Positions 1 to 9,941 of a stretch of 64,000 nt of DNA are shown in pieces. The stretch's first letter is position 1, and every line of letters begins with the position of its first letter. Location: positions 62,001 through 126,000 of the forward strand of contig NC_009616.1 of NCBI RefSeq assembly GCF_000016905.1, written 5' to 3'. Made by a program: the position numbers and the translations under genes. This DNA comes from Thermosipho melanesiensis BI429. Its GTDB lineage: Bacteria; Thermotogota; Thermotogae; Thermotogales; Fervidobacteriaceae. Under the pieces are notes generated by a model. It ran no database searches, was not told where the DNA came from, and was given only the letters and a program-made list of their open reading frames with translations.

Positions 1-740
1 GGAAAAAATTTGAAGACTTAGATCCTGAAGAAATCGGAAAGAAAGCATGCAAGGAGGCTTTAAGCTTACTTGGTGCAAAGTCTGTAAAATCTGGAAAATA
101 CAGGGTAATATTAAGAAACACGGCATTTGAAGATATGTTAGGACTATTGAAAAGCATGATTTCCGCGGAAAATGTGCAAAAAAACATGTCACCATTAAAA
201 GGTAAAATCAACGAAAAAATTGGAAGTAATATATTAACAATAAAAGATTTACCATATGTGAAGGGAAGCATAAACAATAGACCTTTTGACGATGAGGGTG
301 TACCTACAAAAGAAACAACTATTTTCGAAAACGGTATATTTAAAAACTATCTTTACGACCTGAAAACTGCCAAAAAAGATAATGTCAAATCAACGGGAAA
401 TAGTATAAATGGTTCGATTTCACCAATAAATCTAGTTATTGAAAAAGGTGATTATTCTTATGAGGAGCTTATTAAAAAACTAAAAAGCGGTATAATAATA
501 GTTGGTGTTGATGGAATGCATTCTGGATCAAATCCAGTATCCGGTGACTTTTCACTAGGTGCCAGGGGGTATAAAGTCGAAAATGGAAATATCGTAGGTG
601 CAGTTGAACAAATAACTATCTCGGGAAATTTTGTAGAACTATTAAGTAAAATAGAAGCAATTGGAAATGATTGGAAACACTTTGGAGATACACTGACACC
701 AAGTGTATTAATAAGTGAATTAGATATTGCAGGAGAATAA
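1..740 (+). CDS. pmbA: TldE/PmbA metallopeptidase-family protein, C-terminal part
   Basis: The reading frame is open from base 3, so this is the 3' part of a gene that begins before the window. About 245 residues are visible. The C-terminal domain has the family glycine-rich signature (GSNPVSGDFSLGARGY) followed by the usual 'EQITISGNF' and 'AIGND' blocks. In characterised bacteria TldD and TldE/PmbA form a heteromeric protease that trims or degrades modified and antitoxin-type peptides; TldE is the non-metal-binding partner. Whether tldD lies just upstream cannot be seen. A strong hairpin terminator follows the stop codon. The family call is secure; the exact substrate is unknown. Confidence 0.85.
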   Translation, partial: KKFEDLDPEEIGKKACKEALSLLGAKSVKSGKYRVILRNTAFEDMLGLLKSMISAENVQKNMSPLKGKINEKIGSNILTIKDLPYVKGSINNRPFDDEGVPTKETTIFENGIFKNYLYDLKTAKKDNVKSTGNSINGSISPINLVIEKGDYSYEELIKKLKSGIIIVGVDGMHSGSNPVSGDFSLGARGYKVENGNIVGAVEQITISGNFVELLSKIEAIGNDWKHFGDTLTPSVLISELDIAGE

Positions 741-757
741 TTAAAAAAAACATTCTT

Positions 758-790
758 GTCCACGACAGTAATGTCGTGGACTTTTTTATT
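758..790 (+). terminator. rho-independent terminator after pmbA
   Basis: A perfect 9-bp inverted repeat, GTCCACGAC and GTCGTGGAC around AGTAAT, is followed directly by a run of T. It lies 17 bases after the pmbA stop. Confidence 0.85.
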
Positions 791-791
791 A

Positions 792-820
792 TTTACAAAA
801 TACAAATTTTAGATTAAAAT
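792..820 (+). promoter_or_regulatory. sigma-A type promoter for the racemase gene
   Basis: TTTACA (792-797), a 17-base spacer and TAAAAT (815-820) sit 29 bases before the GTG start at 849. This fits a primary-sigma promoter with a very short leader. Confidence 0.55.
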
Positions 821-848
821 AAAAATAGCACTTACAAGGGGGGATACT

Positions 849-1910
849 GTGAATTTTCCGAAACTGATAATTAATCTCGAACACATTGCAAAAAATGCAG
901 AAATATTATTGAAAAAATTAGGTAACATTGAACTTGTCGCAGTTACAAAATTAGTTTTAGGTAACCCAAAGATTGCAAAAATATTAAAAGAAGTTGGAAT
1001 TCCAAAAATTGGAGAATCAAGATTATTGAATATTAAAAAAATGATATCACACAATATTCCAGGCCCATTTCAACTTTTAAGAATACCTATGATTTCGGAA
1101 CTAAATGAAGCAGTACCAATTGTTGATGAAATACTTATTTCAGATGAATTCACTGCTTTGAAAATAGATGAAATTGCACAAAAATACGATAAAAACATTG
1201 AATTAATATACATGGTTGATGTTGGAGATTTAAGGGAAGGTGTTTGGTTTGAAAAAGCAAGAAAAACAATAGAAAATGTAGCAAAAAAACTTAAAATGGC
1301 TAAAATAACTGGGATTGGTACAAACGTAGGTTGTTTTGGCGGTGTCCTCCCTTCAAAAGAAAATTTAAATATTTTAGTAGAATTAAAAGAATATCTAGAC
1401 AAAAAGTTAGAAACAAATCTAAAAATTTCCGGTGGAAGTACGGTAACTTTAAAACTTCTAGAAAATGGAGAAATATCTGAAAAAATAAATCAATTTAGAG
1501 TTGGAGAAGGAATACTTCTTGGTACAGACGCAACTGGCCATAGAAATATTCCCTATCTTTCACAAAATACGGTAATCCTTGAAGCTGAAGTTATTGAAGT
1601 AGATTACAAGCCATCAGTTCCCATAGGTGAAATCGGAAGAGATTCGATGGGAAGAATACCGCACTTTGAAGATAAAGGTTGGAGAAAAAGAATAATACTT
1701 GCAATTGGAGAGCAAGATATTGATCCAAGCGGGCTAAAACCATTTGACAAAAATTTAGAAGTTCTTCATGCTTCTAGTGACCATACAATAATAGACTATA
1801 CAAATTCAGAAAACACGTATAAAGTTGGAGATGTACTAAGATTTCATTTATCTTATGGTTCTGCATTAAGAGTTTTTACAAGCCCCTATGTAAAAAAAAT
1901 ATTTGTATAA
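849..1910 (+). CDS. PLP-dependent alanine/ornithine racemase family protein
   Basis: 353 residues with the alanine-racemase N-terminal TIM-barrel fold. The N-terminal 'VAVTKL' carries the expected PLP-lysine near residue 35, and later blocks (VGEGILLGTDATG, around residue 220) match the ornithine racemase-like branch better than the standard Alr branch. It probably interconverts L and D forms of an amino acid such as ornithine or lysine. Thermotogales peptidoglycan is known to contain D-lysine, so a wall role is possible; fermentation of ornithine is the other option, but no ornithine aminomutase genes lie nearby. The start is GTG, chosen for the AAGGGGGG ribosome binding site just before it. 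The gene is monocistronic between two hairpin terminators. Confidence 0.75.
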   Translation: MNFPKLIINLEHIAKNAEILLKKLGNIELVAVTKLVLGNPKIAKILKEVGIPKIGESRLLNIKKMISHNIPGPFQLLRIPMISELNEAVPIVDEILISDEFTALKIDEIAQKYDKNIELIYMVDVGDLREGVWFEKARKTIENVAKKLKMAKITGIGTNVGCFGGVLPSKENLNILVELKEYLDKKLETNLKISGGSTVTLKLLENGEISEKINQFRVGEGILLGTDATGHRNIPYLSQNTVILEAEVIEVDYKPSVPIGEIGRDSMGRIPHFEDKGWRKRIILAIGEQDIDPSGLKPFDKNLEVLHASSDHTIIDYTNSENTYKVGDVLRFHLSYGSALRVFTSPYVKKIFV

Positions 1911-1940
1911 AAAAACCTCTCATTTGAGAGGTTTTTTTAT
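1911..1940. terminator. bidirectional terminator between convergent genes
   Basis: An 8-bp perfect stem (ACCTCTCA and TGAGAGGT) is flanked by A-run on the left and T-run on the right, so it can end both the racemase gene and the convergent recombinase-like gene, whose stop codon lies within the right-hand T-run. Confidence 0.85.
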
Positions 1941-3028
1941 ATTTCATCAATTTCAATAAATGCAACTCTTAATTTTCCAACCAAAAAAATAAAGAAATTT
2001 TCATCTTGTCTTCTTTTAACTTCATATCCTAACTCTTCAATAAATTCATGCCATTTATCAATATTTCTAACTAAAAACAATGTGTTTAGTCTTGAAAACT
2101 TTTCACCCCTTTTAATATAGGCCGTTCTTGAAACAATATAAGCATTTCCCACTTTTCTAACAGGAATAGATAATTTATTAAAAAAGTCCAAAACAGGTGT
2201 TAAATCATCAACTACTTCAACAGAAAGTATTGCTCTTAAATCTCCATTTTCGGAAATATACCTTGCAATATCCTCAATTGTTTTTGTAGAGCTGTATTTA
2301 AATAAATCCATAACATATGGCAACGAAGGTTGCGCAATAACTTGCCTTGCAACTGCAACATTTCTCAAAATTTCAACAGAAAGAGGCTTGTTTAACTTCA
2401 AATCGACCTTTTTTTGTAATCCCCTAAGCATTAATGCAAGATAAGATGGTTTCACAGGCTCGCCCTCAAAAGTAGAAATTAAATATTCATCCTTTCCCTC
2501 ATACTTTTTAAGCCACTTGTCAATTGGTGGAACCATTTCAACAACAAAATTATCATTTTCTATATATATTTCATTTCCTTTTATATTAGTCCCTTTTAAC
2601 CTTACAATTTCTCCTGATTTTAATCCCAACAACCCTGCAAGCCCAACCAACAAAACATATTTTTCATTTCCCTTCTTTGCCATCTCTTCCGCCTCTTTAT
2701 ACAATCTCCAAAAATCCAAATAATTTATCATTTCATATTCTGCTCTTTTGTATGGAACTTTTAAATCTTCAACTACTTCTGAATAAACCAATGGATAAAA
2801 TTTTTGCAAAAAAGATCTTAACGGTACAAAATATTGCCTCCACGCTGTAGGTTTATAACTATCTTTTATCTTTTTTAACCATTTCTTCACATTCTCGGCA
2901 TTTATTTCACCATTGACATAATCTAGAAAAGATCCAACCATGGTTATATAATTTTTTCTTGTGTTTTCAGATATATTTTGAGTTTCTATATATTCTACAA
3001 ATTTTTGAAGTTCAATTTTTACTTTCAC
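1937..3028 (-). CDS. tyrosine-recombinase-like protein with degenerate active site
   Basis: 363 residues from a GTG at 3028, which follows GGAGGTG by six bases; the ATG 21 bases upstream lies on the wrong side of that site. The N-terminal ~100 residues resemble the SAM-like core-binding domain of Xer/phage integrases (FVEYIETQNISENTRKNY). The middle resembles the catalytic domain, but the box I arginine is lysine (GLKSGEIVRLKG), the HxxR block reads 'EILRN', the later histidine is lysine ('LFKYSS') and no tyrosine stands in the nucleophile position. About 90 further C-terminal residues look like an extra domain. It may bind DNA without cutting it. No attachment sites or phage genes are seen nearby, so it is probably a resident chromosomal gene. 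Confidence 0.65.
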   Translation of the reverse strand: MKVKIELQKFVEYIETQNISENTRKNYITMVGSFLDYVNGEINAENVKKWLKKIKDSYKPTAWRQYFVPLRSFLQKFYPLVYSEVVEDLKVPYKRAEYEMINYLDFWRLYKEAEEMAKKGNEKYVLLVGLAGLLGLKSGEIVRLKGTNIKGNEIYIENDNFVVEMVPPIDKWLKKYEGKDEYLISTFEGEPVKPSYLALMLRGLQKKVDLKLNKPLSVEILRNVAVARQVIAQPSLPYVMDLFKYSSTKTIEDIARYISENGDLRAILSVEVVDDLTPVLDFFNKLSIPVRKVGNAYIVSRTAYIKRGEKFSRLNTLFLVRNIDKWHEFIEELGYEVKRRQDENFFIFLVGKLRVAFIEIDEI

Positions 3029-3075
3029 TTGTAGCACCTCCAAAAACATTAGTTAAAAAATTTATTCATAATTTG

Positions 3076-3081
3076 ATTATA
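3076..3081 (-). promoter_or_regulatory. extended -10 promoter of the recombinase-like gene
   Basis: On the minus strand TGT-TATAAT forms an extended -10 element about 50 bases before the GTG start. No convincing -35 hexamer is present. Confidence 0.45.
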
Positions 3082-3162
3082 ACACACTCATGTTTCAAAA
3101 ATATATATTTTATTTTTCAAAAGTTACAATTAGCTTTGCTAACATTTCGCATATGTAACATT

Positions 3163-4167
3163 TTAATAAATAAAACAAGCATTGCCAAATGAAAAAAATC
3201 TATACTTCATTTTTACCGCAATATTGTAAGCCTCCATAATAAATTCTCTTCCAGCAAATGCAGAAACAAGCATTAGTAGCGTAGATTTTGGCAAATGAAA
3301 ATTTGTTATCAAAGCATCTACAAGTTTGAATTCAAATGGTGGATAGATAAAAATATCTGTTTTACCGTGATAGCTCTCCTTTCTTTCCAACCTTACTATT
3401 GTCTCAAGTGTTCTTACACTTGTTGTACCTACAGCAACAATTCTTCCACCGTTTTTTTTGGTTTCAAAAATTTTTTTTACCGTTTCGTTTGGAACATAGT
3501 AACTTTCTGAATGCATTTTATGTTCTGTTATATTTTCTACTTTAACCGGTCTAAAAGTTCCTAATCCAACATGCAGTACTAAATCTGCAAACTCAACGCC
3601 TTTTTCCTCCAATTTTTTCAAAAGGTCTTCTGTAAAATGAAGTCCAGCTGTCGGTGCTGCAACAGAACCTGTTTCCCTTGAGTATATAGTTTGATACCTT
3701 TCAAAAGAAACCTTATTTTTCACATACGGTGGTAATGGAGCCTCTCCTAACTTAAACAATTCTTCCTCGGTTATATTAAATTCCAAAATTCTTGAACCTT
3801 CATCTCCCCAATCAAGACAAACGCAATACGATTCATCGTCAAAATAAATTTTTGTTCCTTTTTTTACTTTACTTCCCGGCTTAACAAGTGCTTCCCAAAC
3901 ATTTTCACTTATCTTTTCAAGTAGTAAAACCTCTATCTTTGCACCAGTTTCTTTTCTTCCATATATTCTTGCAGGAATTACCTTTGTAACATTTCTAACT
4001 AGCAAATCTCCTTCATGCAAATACTCAACGATATTCCTAAAAATCTTATGTTCTATCTTCTTTTCCTTTCTATTTAAAACCATTAATCTAGATGCATCCC
4101 TTGGTTCCACTGGTTTCTGTGCGATTAACTCTTCTGGAAGATAATAATCAAAATCACTTAGTTTCAA
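3163..4167 (-). CDS. queA: S-adenosylmethionine:tRNA ribosyltransferase-isomerase
   Basis: 334 residues, the usual length for QueA. It transfers and rearranges the ribosyl part of SAM onto 7-aminomethyl-7-deazaguanine at the wobble base of tRNA, giving epoxyqueuosine. Diagnostic family blocks are all present: '[15 protein letters not shown]' at the N-terminus, '[10 protein letters not shown]', '[11 protein letters not shown]', 'VGLGTFRPV' and '[18 protein letters not shown]'. The start is TTG: the base triplet at 4167-4165 follows GGAGGG at good spacing and gives the family-typical N-terminus. The ribosome binding site lies in the T-tail of the rpsO terminator, so the gene may depend on read-through. 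Confidence 0.95.
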   Translation of the reverse strand: MKLSDFDYYLPEELIAQKPVEPRDASRLMVLNRKEKKIEHKIFRNIVEYLHEGDLLVRNVTKVIPARIYGRKETGAKIEVLLLEKISENVWEALVKPGSKVKKGTKIYFDDESYCVCLDWGDEGSRILEFNITEEELFKLGEAPLPPYVKNKVSFERYQTIYSRETGSVAAPTAGLHFTEDLLKKLEEKGVEFADLVLHVGLGTFRPVKVENITEHKMHSESYYVPNETVKKIFETKKNGGRIVAVGTTSVRTLETIVRLERKESYHGKTDIFIYPPFEFKLVDALITNFHLPKSTLLMLVSAFAGREFIMEAYNIAVKMKYRFFSFGNACFIY

Positions 4168-4182
4168 ATCTATCCCTCCTTA

Positions 4183-4213
4183 AAAAATGGGGAGGTTTTC
4201 AACCTCCCCACTT
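4183..4213 (-). terminator. terminator after rpsO
   Basis: A long GC-rich hairpin (GGGGAGGTT and AACCTCCCC with a short loop) is followed on the minus strand by ATTTTTTAA. It separates rpsO from queA. Confidence 0.85.
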
Positions 4214-4216
4214 TAA

Positions 4217-4471
4217 TTACTTTCTTAATCCCAATTTTTGAATAACTTCCTTGTATGCTTCTGGATTTTTATTTCTCAAGTACTTTAATATCTTTCTTCT
4301 TCTTCCAACAAGTTTCATTAATCCTCTTCTTGAGTGGTAATCTTTAGGGTGTTTTTTCAAATGCTCAGTTAAGTGCTTTATCCTCGCTGTTAACAACGCA
4401 ACTTGAACTTCTGCACTACCAGTATCTCCCTCATGGATTTGAAATTCCTTAATAATCTCTTCTTTGTTCAT
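4217..4471 (-). CDS. rpsO: 30S ribosomal protein S15
   Basis: 85 residues from the ATG at 4471, six bases after GGAGGTG; the open frame extends three codons further only to a GTG that is part of the ribosome binding site. S15 binds the central domain of 16S rRNA early in 30S assembly. The signature '[29 protein letters not shown]' region is intact. It has its own promoter and a short leader with two tandem hairpins (described separately), a layout consistent with the autoregulation known for S15 in other bacteria. Confidence 0.97.
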   Translation of the reverse strand: MNKEEIIKEFQIHEGDTGSAEVQVALLTARIKHLTEHLKKHPKDYHSRRGLMKLVGRRRKILKYLRNKNPEAYKEVIQKLGLRK

Positions 4472-4495
4472 AGAACACACCTCCAGAAATTTATT

Positions 4496-4537
4496 CCCAC
4501 TACCAAGTAGGGGATTACTCCCACAACCGAGTAGGGG
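4496..4537 (-). promoter_or_regulatory. tandem hairpin leader upstream of rpsO
   Basis: Two 18-base units repeat with a 24-base period on the minus strand: CCCCTACTCGGTTGTGGG (4537-4520) and CCCCTACTTGGTAGTGGG (4513-4496). The second can fold into a seven-pair stem with one bulged U and a UUG loop; the first folds the same way with one mismatch. They fill most of the predicted ~68-base 5' leader. S15 often represses its own mRNA through leader structures, so this is a candidate operator; that role is inferred. Confidence 0.5.
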
Positions 4538-4546
4538 TCACAATAT

Positions 4547-4575
4547 ATGATAACTCAAAAATTTCAATAAGTCAA
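4547..4575 (-). promoter_or_regulatory. rpsO promoter
   Basis: TTGACT (4575-4570), a 17-base spacer and TATCAT (4552-4547) on the minus strand. Transcription would begin a few bases before the tandem hairpins. Confidence 0.65.
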
Positions 4576-4611
4576 TATATTATTACAAAAGTATTTTTAT
4601 TAAAAATTTTG

Positions 4612-4640
4612 TTGACAAAAAAATACACACATGATAAAAC
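4612..4640 (+). promoter_or_regulatory. orphan promoter before the permease pseudogene
   Basis: TTGACA (4612-4617), a 17-base spacer and TAAAAC (4635-4640) point into the FTR1 pseudogene. Little or nothing of the original N-terminal coding sequence remains between it and the first recognisable codons. Confidence 0.5.
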
Positions 4641-4652
4641 ATCATCGAGATT

Positions 4653-5219
4653 GAATCTCAATTGCGAAAAGAAGGAATTGTTGCACTTTTTGGAGCACTA
4701 TTGATTATCACATTAATTCTTTTGATTCACAAAAAGAAATTAACGATGAATTGACAAAAACTTTAAACTCAAAAAAATTTCATTAATTTTGATGTTTGTG
4801 CCATGGTAAACATACTATTTGAAAATGCTGAAACCGTTATTTTCGGCAATCTATGGTAAAAATAGTTACGATTTAATTCTCGGATTTGTAGGAATATTAT
4901 TCGCCATATTTGTTGGATATTTATTCTATAAAAAACTTTAAAAATAAGTATTTCATCATTTTTTAAAGTCACCAATATTCTTTTAACTTTATTTGCCGCT
5001 GGATTAGTTTCCTATGGAATTCACGAAGTTCAAGAATCTCATGTATTCCCTGTAATCATCAAACATATCTACGATATCAATTGGCTATTAAATGAGGAAG
5101 GTACTTTTGGTAGTATATTAACTTTTTGATTATAACGGAAATCCATCTTCATTAGAAGCAATTGCTTATTGGCTTTACTTTATACCCACAGTGCGTTTGG
5201 TTCCGAAGGATAAAAATTA
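4653..5219 (+). pseudogene. broken FTR1-family iron permease gene
   Basis: Conceptual translation across all three frames gives consecutive pieces of an FTR1/EfeU-type high-affinity iron permease. Clear pieces are 'FVGILFAIFVGYLFYKK', 'LFAAGLVSYGIHEVQE', 'HIYDINWLLNEEGTFGSIL' and 'YNGNPSSLEAIAYWLYF', in the order seen in the family's C-terminal half. At least five frameshifts are needed to join them, near 4732, 4783, 4848, 4938 and 5128. All fall in or beside short A or T runs. The N-terminal part, with the first REGxE motif, is missing. Neighbouring genes contain many equally long homopolymers and are intact, so real decay is more likely than sequencing error. Confidence 0.8.
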
Positions 5220-5222
5220 AAG

Positions 5223-5251
5223 AATTCCCCATCTACTTTAGATGGGGAATT
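5223..5251. terminator. terminator after proS
   Basis: A perfect 13-bp stem (AATTCCCCATCTA and TAGATGGGGAATT) with a 3-base loop lies just past the proS stop. A/T-rich flanks on both sides would let it act in both directions. Confidence 0.85.
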
Positions 5252-5256
5252 TTATA

Positions 5257-6951
5257 TTATCTTTTTAATATATGTTGAACATTCTTCAAAATCACTTCTT
5301 CATCTGCCTCTATGATAGTTACATTTCCAACTCTTTCTTTTAACTCAACTTTTCCATCTTTATATGACTTTCCAATAGTTATCCTCAAAGGAAAACCTAT
5401 TAAATCTGCATCCTTGAATTTAACACCAGGAGAAACATCTCTATCATCTATTAAAACATCTACTCCTTTATCTAACAAATATCTATACAGCTTTTCTGCA
5501 AAACTCTTTTCATTTTCCTTACCCACAACGGTAATAACCACTTCGTAAGGAGCAACAGACACAGGCCAAATAATTCCATTATCATCGTGTAATTGCTCAA
5601 CAATAGCACCTAACGTTCTCGAAATTCCCCAGCCATAGCAACCCATAATAAATGGTTTCATTTTTCCATCCTTGTTCATATACTTTACATCCATGGTTTC
5701 TGAATATTTTGTCCCCAACTTGAATATATGGCCTAACTCAATTCCTCTTTCTGATTTTAACGGTTTACCACAAACTGGACAAGGTTCACCAGGATTTACT
5801 ACAACTAAATCAGCCCATTCTTCCACTTGAAAATCTCTTTCTAAATTCACATTTATATAGTGATAATTTTTTTTCATGCCACCAACAACAAAATTCTTCA
5901 TATACTTTATTCCTTTATCGGCTACAATCTTTACATTAGAAATTCCAACAGGACCTAAAAAACCAATGGGAACTCCAAAATCTTCGAGTATATTTTCCGG
6001 CAATGCCATTTGTAGCGACTGATCTCCCAAATAAGCTTTTAGTTTTTCAAAATTAAGTTCCCTATTCCCTGGAACCAAAACCATTACATATCCATCTCTT
6101 CCTTTAAAAATCAATGATTTTACTATTCTTTTTATTTCTACACCTAAATATTGTGCAACTTCTTCAACGGTTCTAACATTTGGTGTATGCACAAGTTCCC
6201 TTTCTTTTTCATCTTCATCAAAAACTTCGTATTCTCCCATATAAGGAACCTTTTCATCACTTCCTGCATATCCACAATCACAATATAAAATATTACTTTC
6301 ACCATATTCTGCAAATGCAACAAATTCATGTGATTCCTTTCCACCAATTGCACCTGAAGAAGCTTCTATTACTGTATATCTAAGCCCTATTCTTTCTAAA
6401 ATCCGCGAATACGCTTCCTTAAATTTCTTGTATACTTCATCTAAAGATTCCCAACTATCATGAAAACTATAAGCATCTTTCATGATAAATTCACGAGCTC
6501 TCAACACACCAAATCTTGGCCTTATTTCATCTCTATATTTGTTTGCTATTTGATATAGCGTTACTGGAAGCTGCTTATAAGAATTTAATTCATTTTTTAC
6601 AAGTTCTGTTACAAGCTCCTCGTGTGTAGGCCCAAGGGTAAAATCTCTATTATGTCTATCCTTTAATTTCATCATCTCAGGCCCATAGTCATCCCATCTG
6701 CCACTCTTTATCCAAAGTTCTGCAGGTTGAATTATAGGCATCAAAATTTCTTGCGCACCTATTCTATCCATTTCCTCTCTTACTATATTCTCTATCTTTA
6801 AAAGTGTCCTACGTGCAAGTGGTAAATAAGTATATACCCCAGCAGCTATTTTTCTTATAAACCCTGCTCTTTGCAGAAGAGCTTGACTTGGAATTTCTGC
6901 ATCAGCGGGATTTTCCCTTAATGTTGGTGCATAAAGTTGAGAAAATCTCAT
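5257..6951 (-). CDS. proS: prolyl-tRNA synthetase
   Basis: 564 residues, the length of the bacterial ProRS form with an editing insertion between motifs 2 and 3. It charges tRNA-Pro. Class II motifs are visible: '[12 protein letters not shown]', '[17 protein letters not shown]' and the motif 3 region '[17 protein letters not shown]'. The C-terminal anticodon-binding domain follows. The ATG overlaps the cysS stop as ATGA, with GGAGGTG just before, so it is translationally coupled as the last gene of a three-synthetase operon (gltX-cysS-proS). A tRNA-Pro(TGG) gene is in the same window but not linked. Confidence 0.97.
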   Translation of the reverse strand: MRFSQLYAPTLRENPADAEIPSQALLQRAGFIRKIAAGVYTYLPLARRTLLKIENIVREEMDRIGAQEILMPIIQPAELWIKSGRWDDYGPEMMKLKDRHNRDFTLGPTHEELVTELVKNELNSYKQLPVTLYQIANKYRDEIRPRFGVLRAREFIMKDAYSFHDSWESLDEVYKKFKEAYSRILERIGLRYTVIEASSGAIGGKESHEFVAFAEYGESNILYCDCGYAGSDEKVPYMGEYEVFDEDEKERELVHTPNVRTVEEVAQYLGVEIKRIVKSLIFKGRDGYVMVLVPGNRELNFEKLKAYLGDQSLQMALPENILEDFGVPIGFLGPVGISNVKIVADKGIKYMKNFVVGGMKKNYHYINVNLERDFQVEEWADLVVVNPGEPCPVCGKPLKSERGIELGHIFKLGTKYSETMDVKYMNKDGKMKPFIMGCYGWGISRTLGAIVEQLHDDNGIIWPVSVAPYEVVITVVGKENEKSFAEKLYRYLLDKGVDVLIDDRDVSPGVKFKDADLIGFPLRITIGKSYKDGKVELKERVGNVTIIEADEEVILKNVQHILKR

Positions 6952-8357
6952 TCATCCACCTCCGTATTCATCTCCCATTTTGTACCTTCTGAAGTATCCA
7001 GAATTTTAACTCCTGCTCTCAACAATGCGTCCCTTATTTTATCAGCTACATTGTAATCTTTTTCTTTTCTTAATTCTTGTCTTACACTCAAAATTTCTTC
7101 AATAATCTTTTGGTTGTTTGTTTCAACAACCTTCAAACCTCTTTCAAAAATCCCCAAAACACTTCCAAACACTCTTGTAATTAAATGATATCTTTTTAAT
7201 GCTTCTTCTTCTTTTCCTTCATCCATTGCCTTATTCAAATCCTTTGATAACTCAAAAATTAAAGCAATTACTCTAGGAGTATTAAAATCATCTTCCAATG
7301 CCTCAACAAATCTAGCTTCCATATCATTCATAAATGTATCTCTCTTTGGAACTAGTGGATATGGATATTTTTCTTCAAATCTATTTAATGTATTTAAAAT
7401 TCTAAGTGCGGCCTTTTTTGTATTAAACATTATTTCATGAGAAAATTCTATAGGCGTCCTGTAATGCTTTGAAAGTAAAAATAACTTTACTGCATCTTTT
7501 CCATATCTTTTAACCGCTTCACGAACTAAAAATACATTGCCAATAGATTTACTCATTTTATCCCCACGCGTAATTATCATTCCATTATGCATCCAATACT
7601 TTGCAAATGGTTTACCTGTTAATGCCTCACTTTGAGCTTTCTCATCTTCATGGTGTGGAAAAATTAAATCCTCACCACCTGCATGGATGTCAAATGAATC
7701 TCCAAGTAATCTCTGAGACATCACAGAACACTCTATATGCCATCCAGGTCTTCCATTTCCCCATGGACTATCCCAACTTGGTTCACCAGGTTTCACAGCC
7801 TTCCAAAGAGCAAAATCCAAAGGATTTTTCTTTAATTCACTTACTTCTACCCTTGCACCTGCTACCAAATCTTCTAACTTTTTTCCAGAAAGTTTACCAT
7901 AATCTTTAAATTCTTTCACACTAAAATATACGTCACCATTATCTGCAACATAGGCATAATTTTTTGCTATTAATTTTTCAACTGCTTCTACTATTTCTTT
8001 AACATAATCAGTTGTTCTGGGATGGAAATTTGCAGCTCTAATCCCTAAATTTTCCGCATCTTTCCAATATTCAGCAATAAATGTATCAGCAACATCCTTA
8101 AAATTTACTCCCCATGCATTTGCTTCATTTATTATCTTATCATCAATATCCGTAAAATTTTGTACCATAACAACTTTGTAACCCCTATACTCCAAAAACC
8201 TTCTAAAAGCATCAAAAACTACTGCTGGTCTTGCATTTCCAATGTGAATATAGTTGTAGACGGTTGGACCACATACGTACATCTTTACAACACCAGGTGT
8301 ATTTGGAACTAATTTTTCTTTTTTTCCGCTTTCCGTATTTGTTATGTAAATTGCCAT
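6948..8357 (-). CDS. cysS: cysteinyl-tRNA synthetase
   Basis: 469 residues, standard for CysRS. It charges tRNA-Cys. The zinc-binding Cys29 and the class I HIGH-type motif (YIHIGNARP, residues 36-44) are at the N-terminus; further zinc ligands lie in 'HIECSVMS' and '[10 protein letters not shown]', and the KMSKS motif is exact. The start codon is four bases past the gltX stop and the stop overlaps proS. Nothing unusual was seen. Confidence 0.97.
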   Translation of the reverse strand: MAIYITNTESGKKEKLVPNTPGVVKMYVCGPTVYNYIHIGNARPAVVFDAFRRFLEYRGYKVVMVQNFTDIDDKIINEANAWGVNFKDVADTFIAEYWKDAENLGIRAANFHPRTTDYVKEIVEAVEKLIAKNYAYVADNGDVYFSVKEFKDYGKLSGKKLEDLVAGARVEVSELKKNPLDFALWKAVKPGEPSWDSPWGNGRPGWHIECSVMSQRLLGDSFDIHAGGEDLIFPHHEDEKAQSEALTGKPFAKYWMHNGMIITRGDKMSKSIGNVFLVREAVKRYGKDAVKLFLLSKHYRTPIEFSHEIMFNTKKAALRILNTLNRFEEKYPYPLVPKRDTFMNDMEARFVEALEDDFNTPRVIALIFELSKDLNKAMDEGKEEEALKRYHLITRVFGSVLGIFERGLKVVETNNQKIIEEILSVRQELRKEKDYNVADKIRDALLRAGVKILDTSEGTKWEMNTEVDE

Positions 8358-8361
8358 ATTA

Positions 8362-9783
8362 TCACCCCAAATGCTTCTTTAATCTCTTTATTATATTTTC
8401 TTTTCCAAGTAGATAAACTACATCTATAAGCTCAGGCCCTTCTTCTCTACCTGTTAAAACTATCCGCAATTTCATGTAAAATTCTTTCCCCTTTACTTTA
8501 CTACCTTTCATCGCAGCCTTAAAAGAATTTAATATATTTTTCTCATTCCATTCTTCGACCTCTTCAAATTCTTCAATTAATCTCAAATAAACCTCTTTTA
8601 CTTCATCACTCAAATCCACAGTCACATCAGGTTCTAAAAAGAAAAATTCTACCAAATTAGGTATTTCACTTAATTCTTCAATCCTATCTTTTATTGATTT
8701 CAATAGCCTAATAAACCAATCTTTTCTGCTATCTATTTCATCTTCAGTAACAAACTTTAAGAGATATTTTCTTGAAACATCTAGCATCTTATCTTCACTT
8801 AGATTTCTAAAGTGTTCTGCATTCATCCACCTTAATTTTTTTGGATCAAATATTGCAGGATTTTTCCCCAGTCTATCCAACGAAAATGCATCAATTAGTT
8901 CATTTAAATTCATAATTTCTTTTCCTTCCGGATGTGACCATCCAAGTAATGCTAAAAAGTTTACTACAGCTTGTGGTAAATATCCCCTATCTCTAAACTC
9001 TTCAACTGACGTTGCACCATGTCTTTTGCTTAATTTTTTTGCATCTGGCCCCAATATCATAGATACATGTCCAAATTCGGGAGTTTCCCAATTGAATGCT
9101 TCATATAAAGCAATTTGCTTTACTGTATTTGAAAGGTGATCGTCCCCTCTTAAAACATGCGTTATATTCATCAGATGGTCATCTATTACACATGCAAAAT
9201 TGTAAATAGGCACACCATTACTCCTAATTATCGCAAAATCACCAACTGTCCCTTTTTTAAAAATAACCCTTCCCTTTACAATGTCGTTCAATACGTACTC
9301 CTTCCTTGGCATTTCAAAGTAAATAGCAGGTTTCAAACCTTTTTTCTCATATTCTTTTATTCTCTCGGGTGTAGTAAATTGCTGAAGCATTTCTCTAGTA
9401 TAATGTGGTGCTTTTCCTTGAGCTAGAAGTTTTTCTCTAAGTTTTTCTATTTCTTCTGGATATGCATAAACTTCATATGCCTTTCCTTCTTCAATAAGTT
9501 TTCTTGCATATTTCCAATATATTTCTAATCTTTCACTCTGCCTATATGGTCCAAAATCCCCGCCTACATCTGGTCCTTCATCCCATTCTAAACCTAACCA
9601 CTTTAAGGCATTAATCAAACCTTCTTCATATTCTTTTTGGGAACGCTCTAAATCTGTATCCTCAATCCTTAAAATAAAACTTCCTTTCATTTTCCTTGCA
9701 TATAAAAAATTAAACAAAGCTGTTCTTGCACCACCAACATGTAAATACCCAGTTGGACTTGGAGCAAAACGTAGTCTAACCAT
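8362..9783 (-). CDS. gltX: glutamyl-tRNA synthetase
   Basis: 473 residues from the ATG at 9783, five bases after GGAGGTG; a TTG one codon upstream is too close to that site. It charges tRNA-Glu. The HIGH-type motif reads '[19 protein letters not shown]' and the second motif 'KKLSKRHG'. Thermotogales commonly carry two GluRS paralogs, one acting on tRNA-Gln; which one this is cannot be told from sequence alone. First gene of the gltX-cysS-proS operon. The leader is only about 25 bases, so there is no room for a T-box. Confidence 0.93.
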
Positions 9784-9811
9784 CAAGACACCTCCTAATT
9801 TACTTTGTTTA

Positions 9812-9817
9812 ATTATA
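9812..9817 (-). promoter_or_regulatory. extended -10 promoter of gltX-cysS-proS
   Basis: TGG-TATAAT on the minus strand ends 28 bases before the gltX ATG. The -35 region is A-rich with no clear hexamer. Confidence 0.5.
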
Positions 9818-9941
9818 CCATACTTATTTTATTCTATTTTGTCTGAAAATTTAAATTATTTTCATATTTATTGTAACGAACCAAAAAGAAACTTGATTCA
9901 AATCTAAAACAATTTTCAAAATAACATCTAATATCTCCAAG

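Noticed and set aside
1937-3028. Prophage or integrative element marked by the integrase-like gene
   Set aside because: No phage genes, no repeat pairs at a tRNA, and the catalytic residues are missing.
4769-4975. 68-codon minus-strand open frame
   Set aside because: It is antisense to the clearly recognisable FTR1 pseudogene.
5257-6951. Numerous antisense open frames of 60-130 codons opposite the aminoacyl-tRNA synthetase and chaperone genes
   Set aside because: They follow from the codon bias of the AT-rich true genes, lack ribosome binding sites and resemble no family.
9784-9850. T-box leader before the gltX-cysS-proS operon
   Set aside because: The distance from the -10 element to the start codon leaves a leader of only about 25 bases and no T-box core sequence is present.
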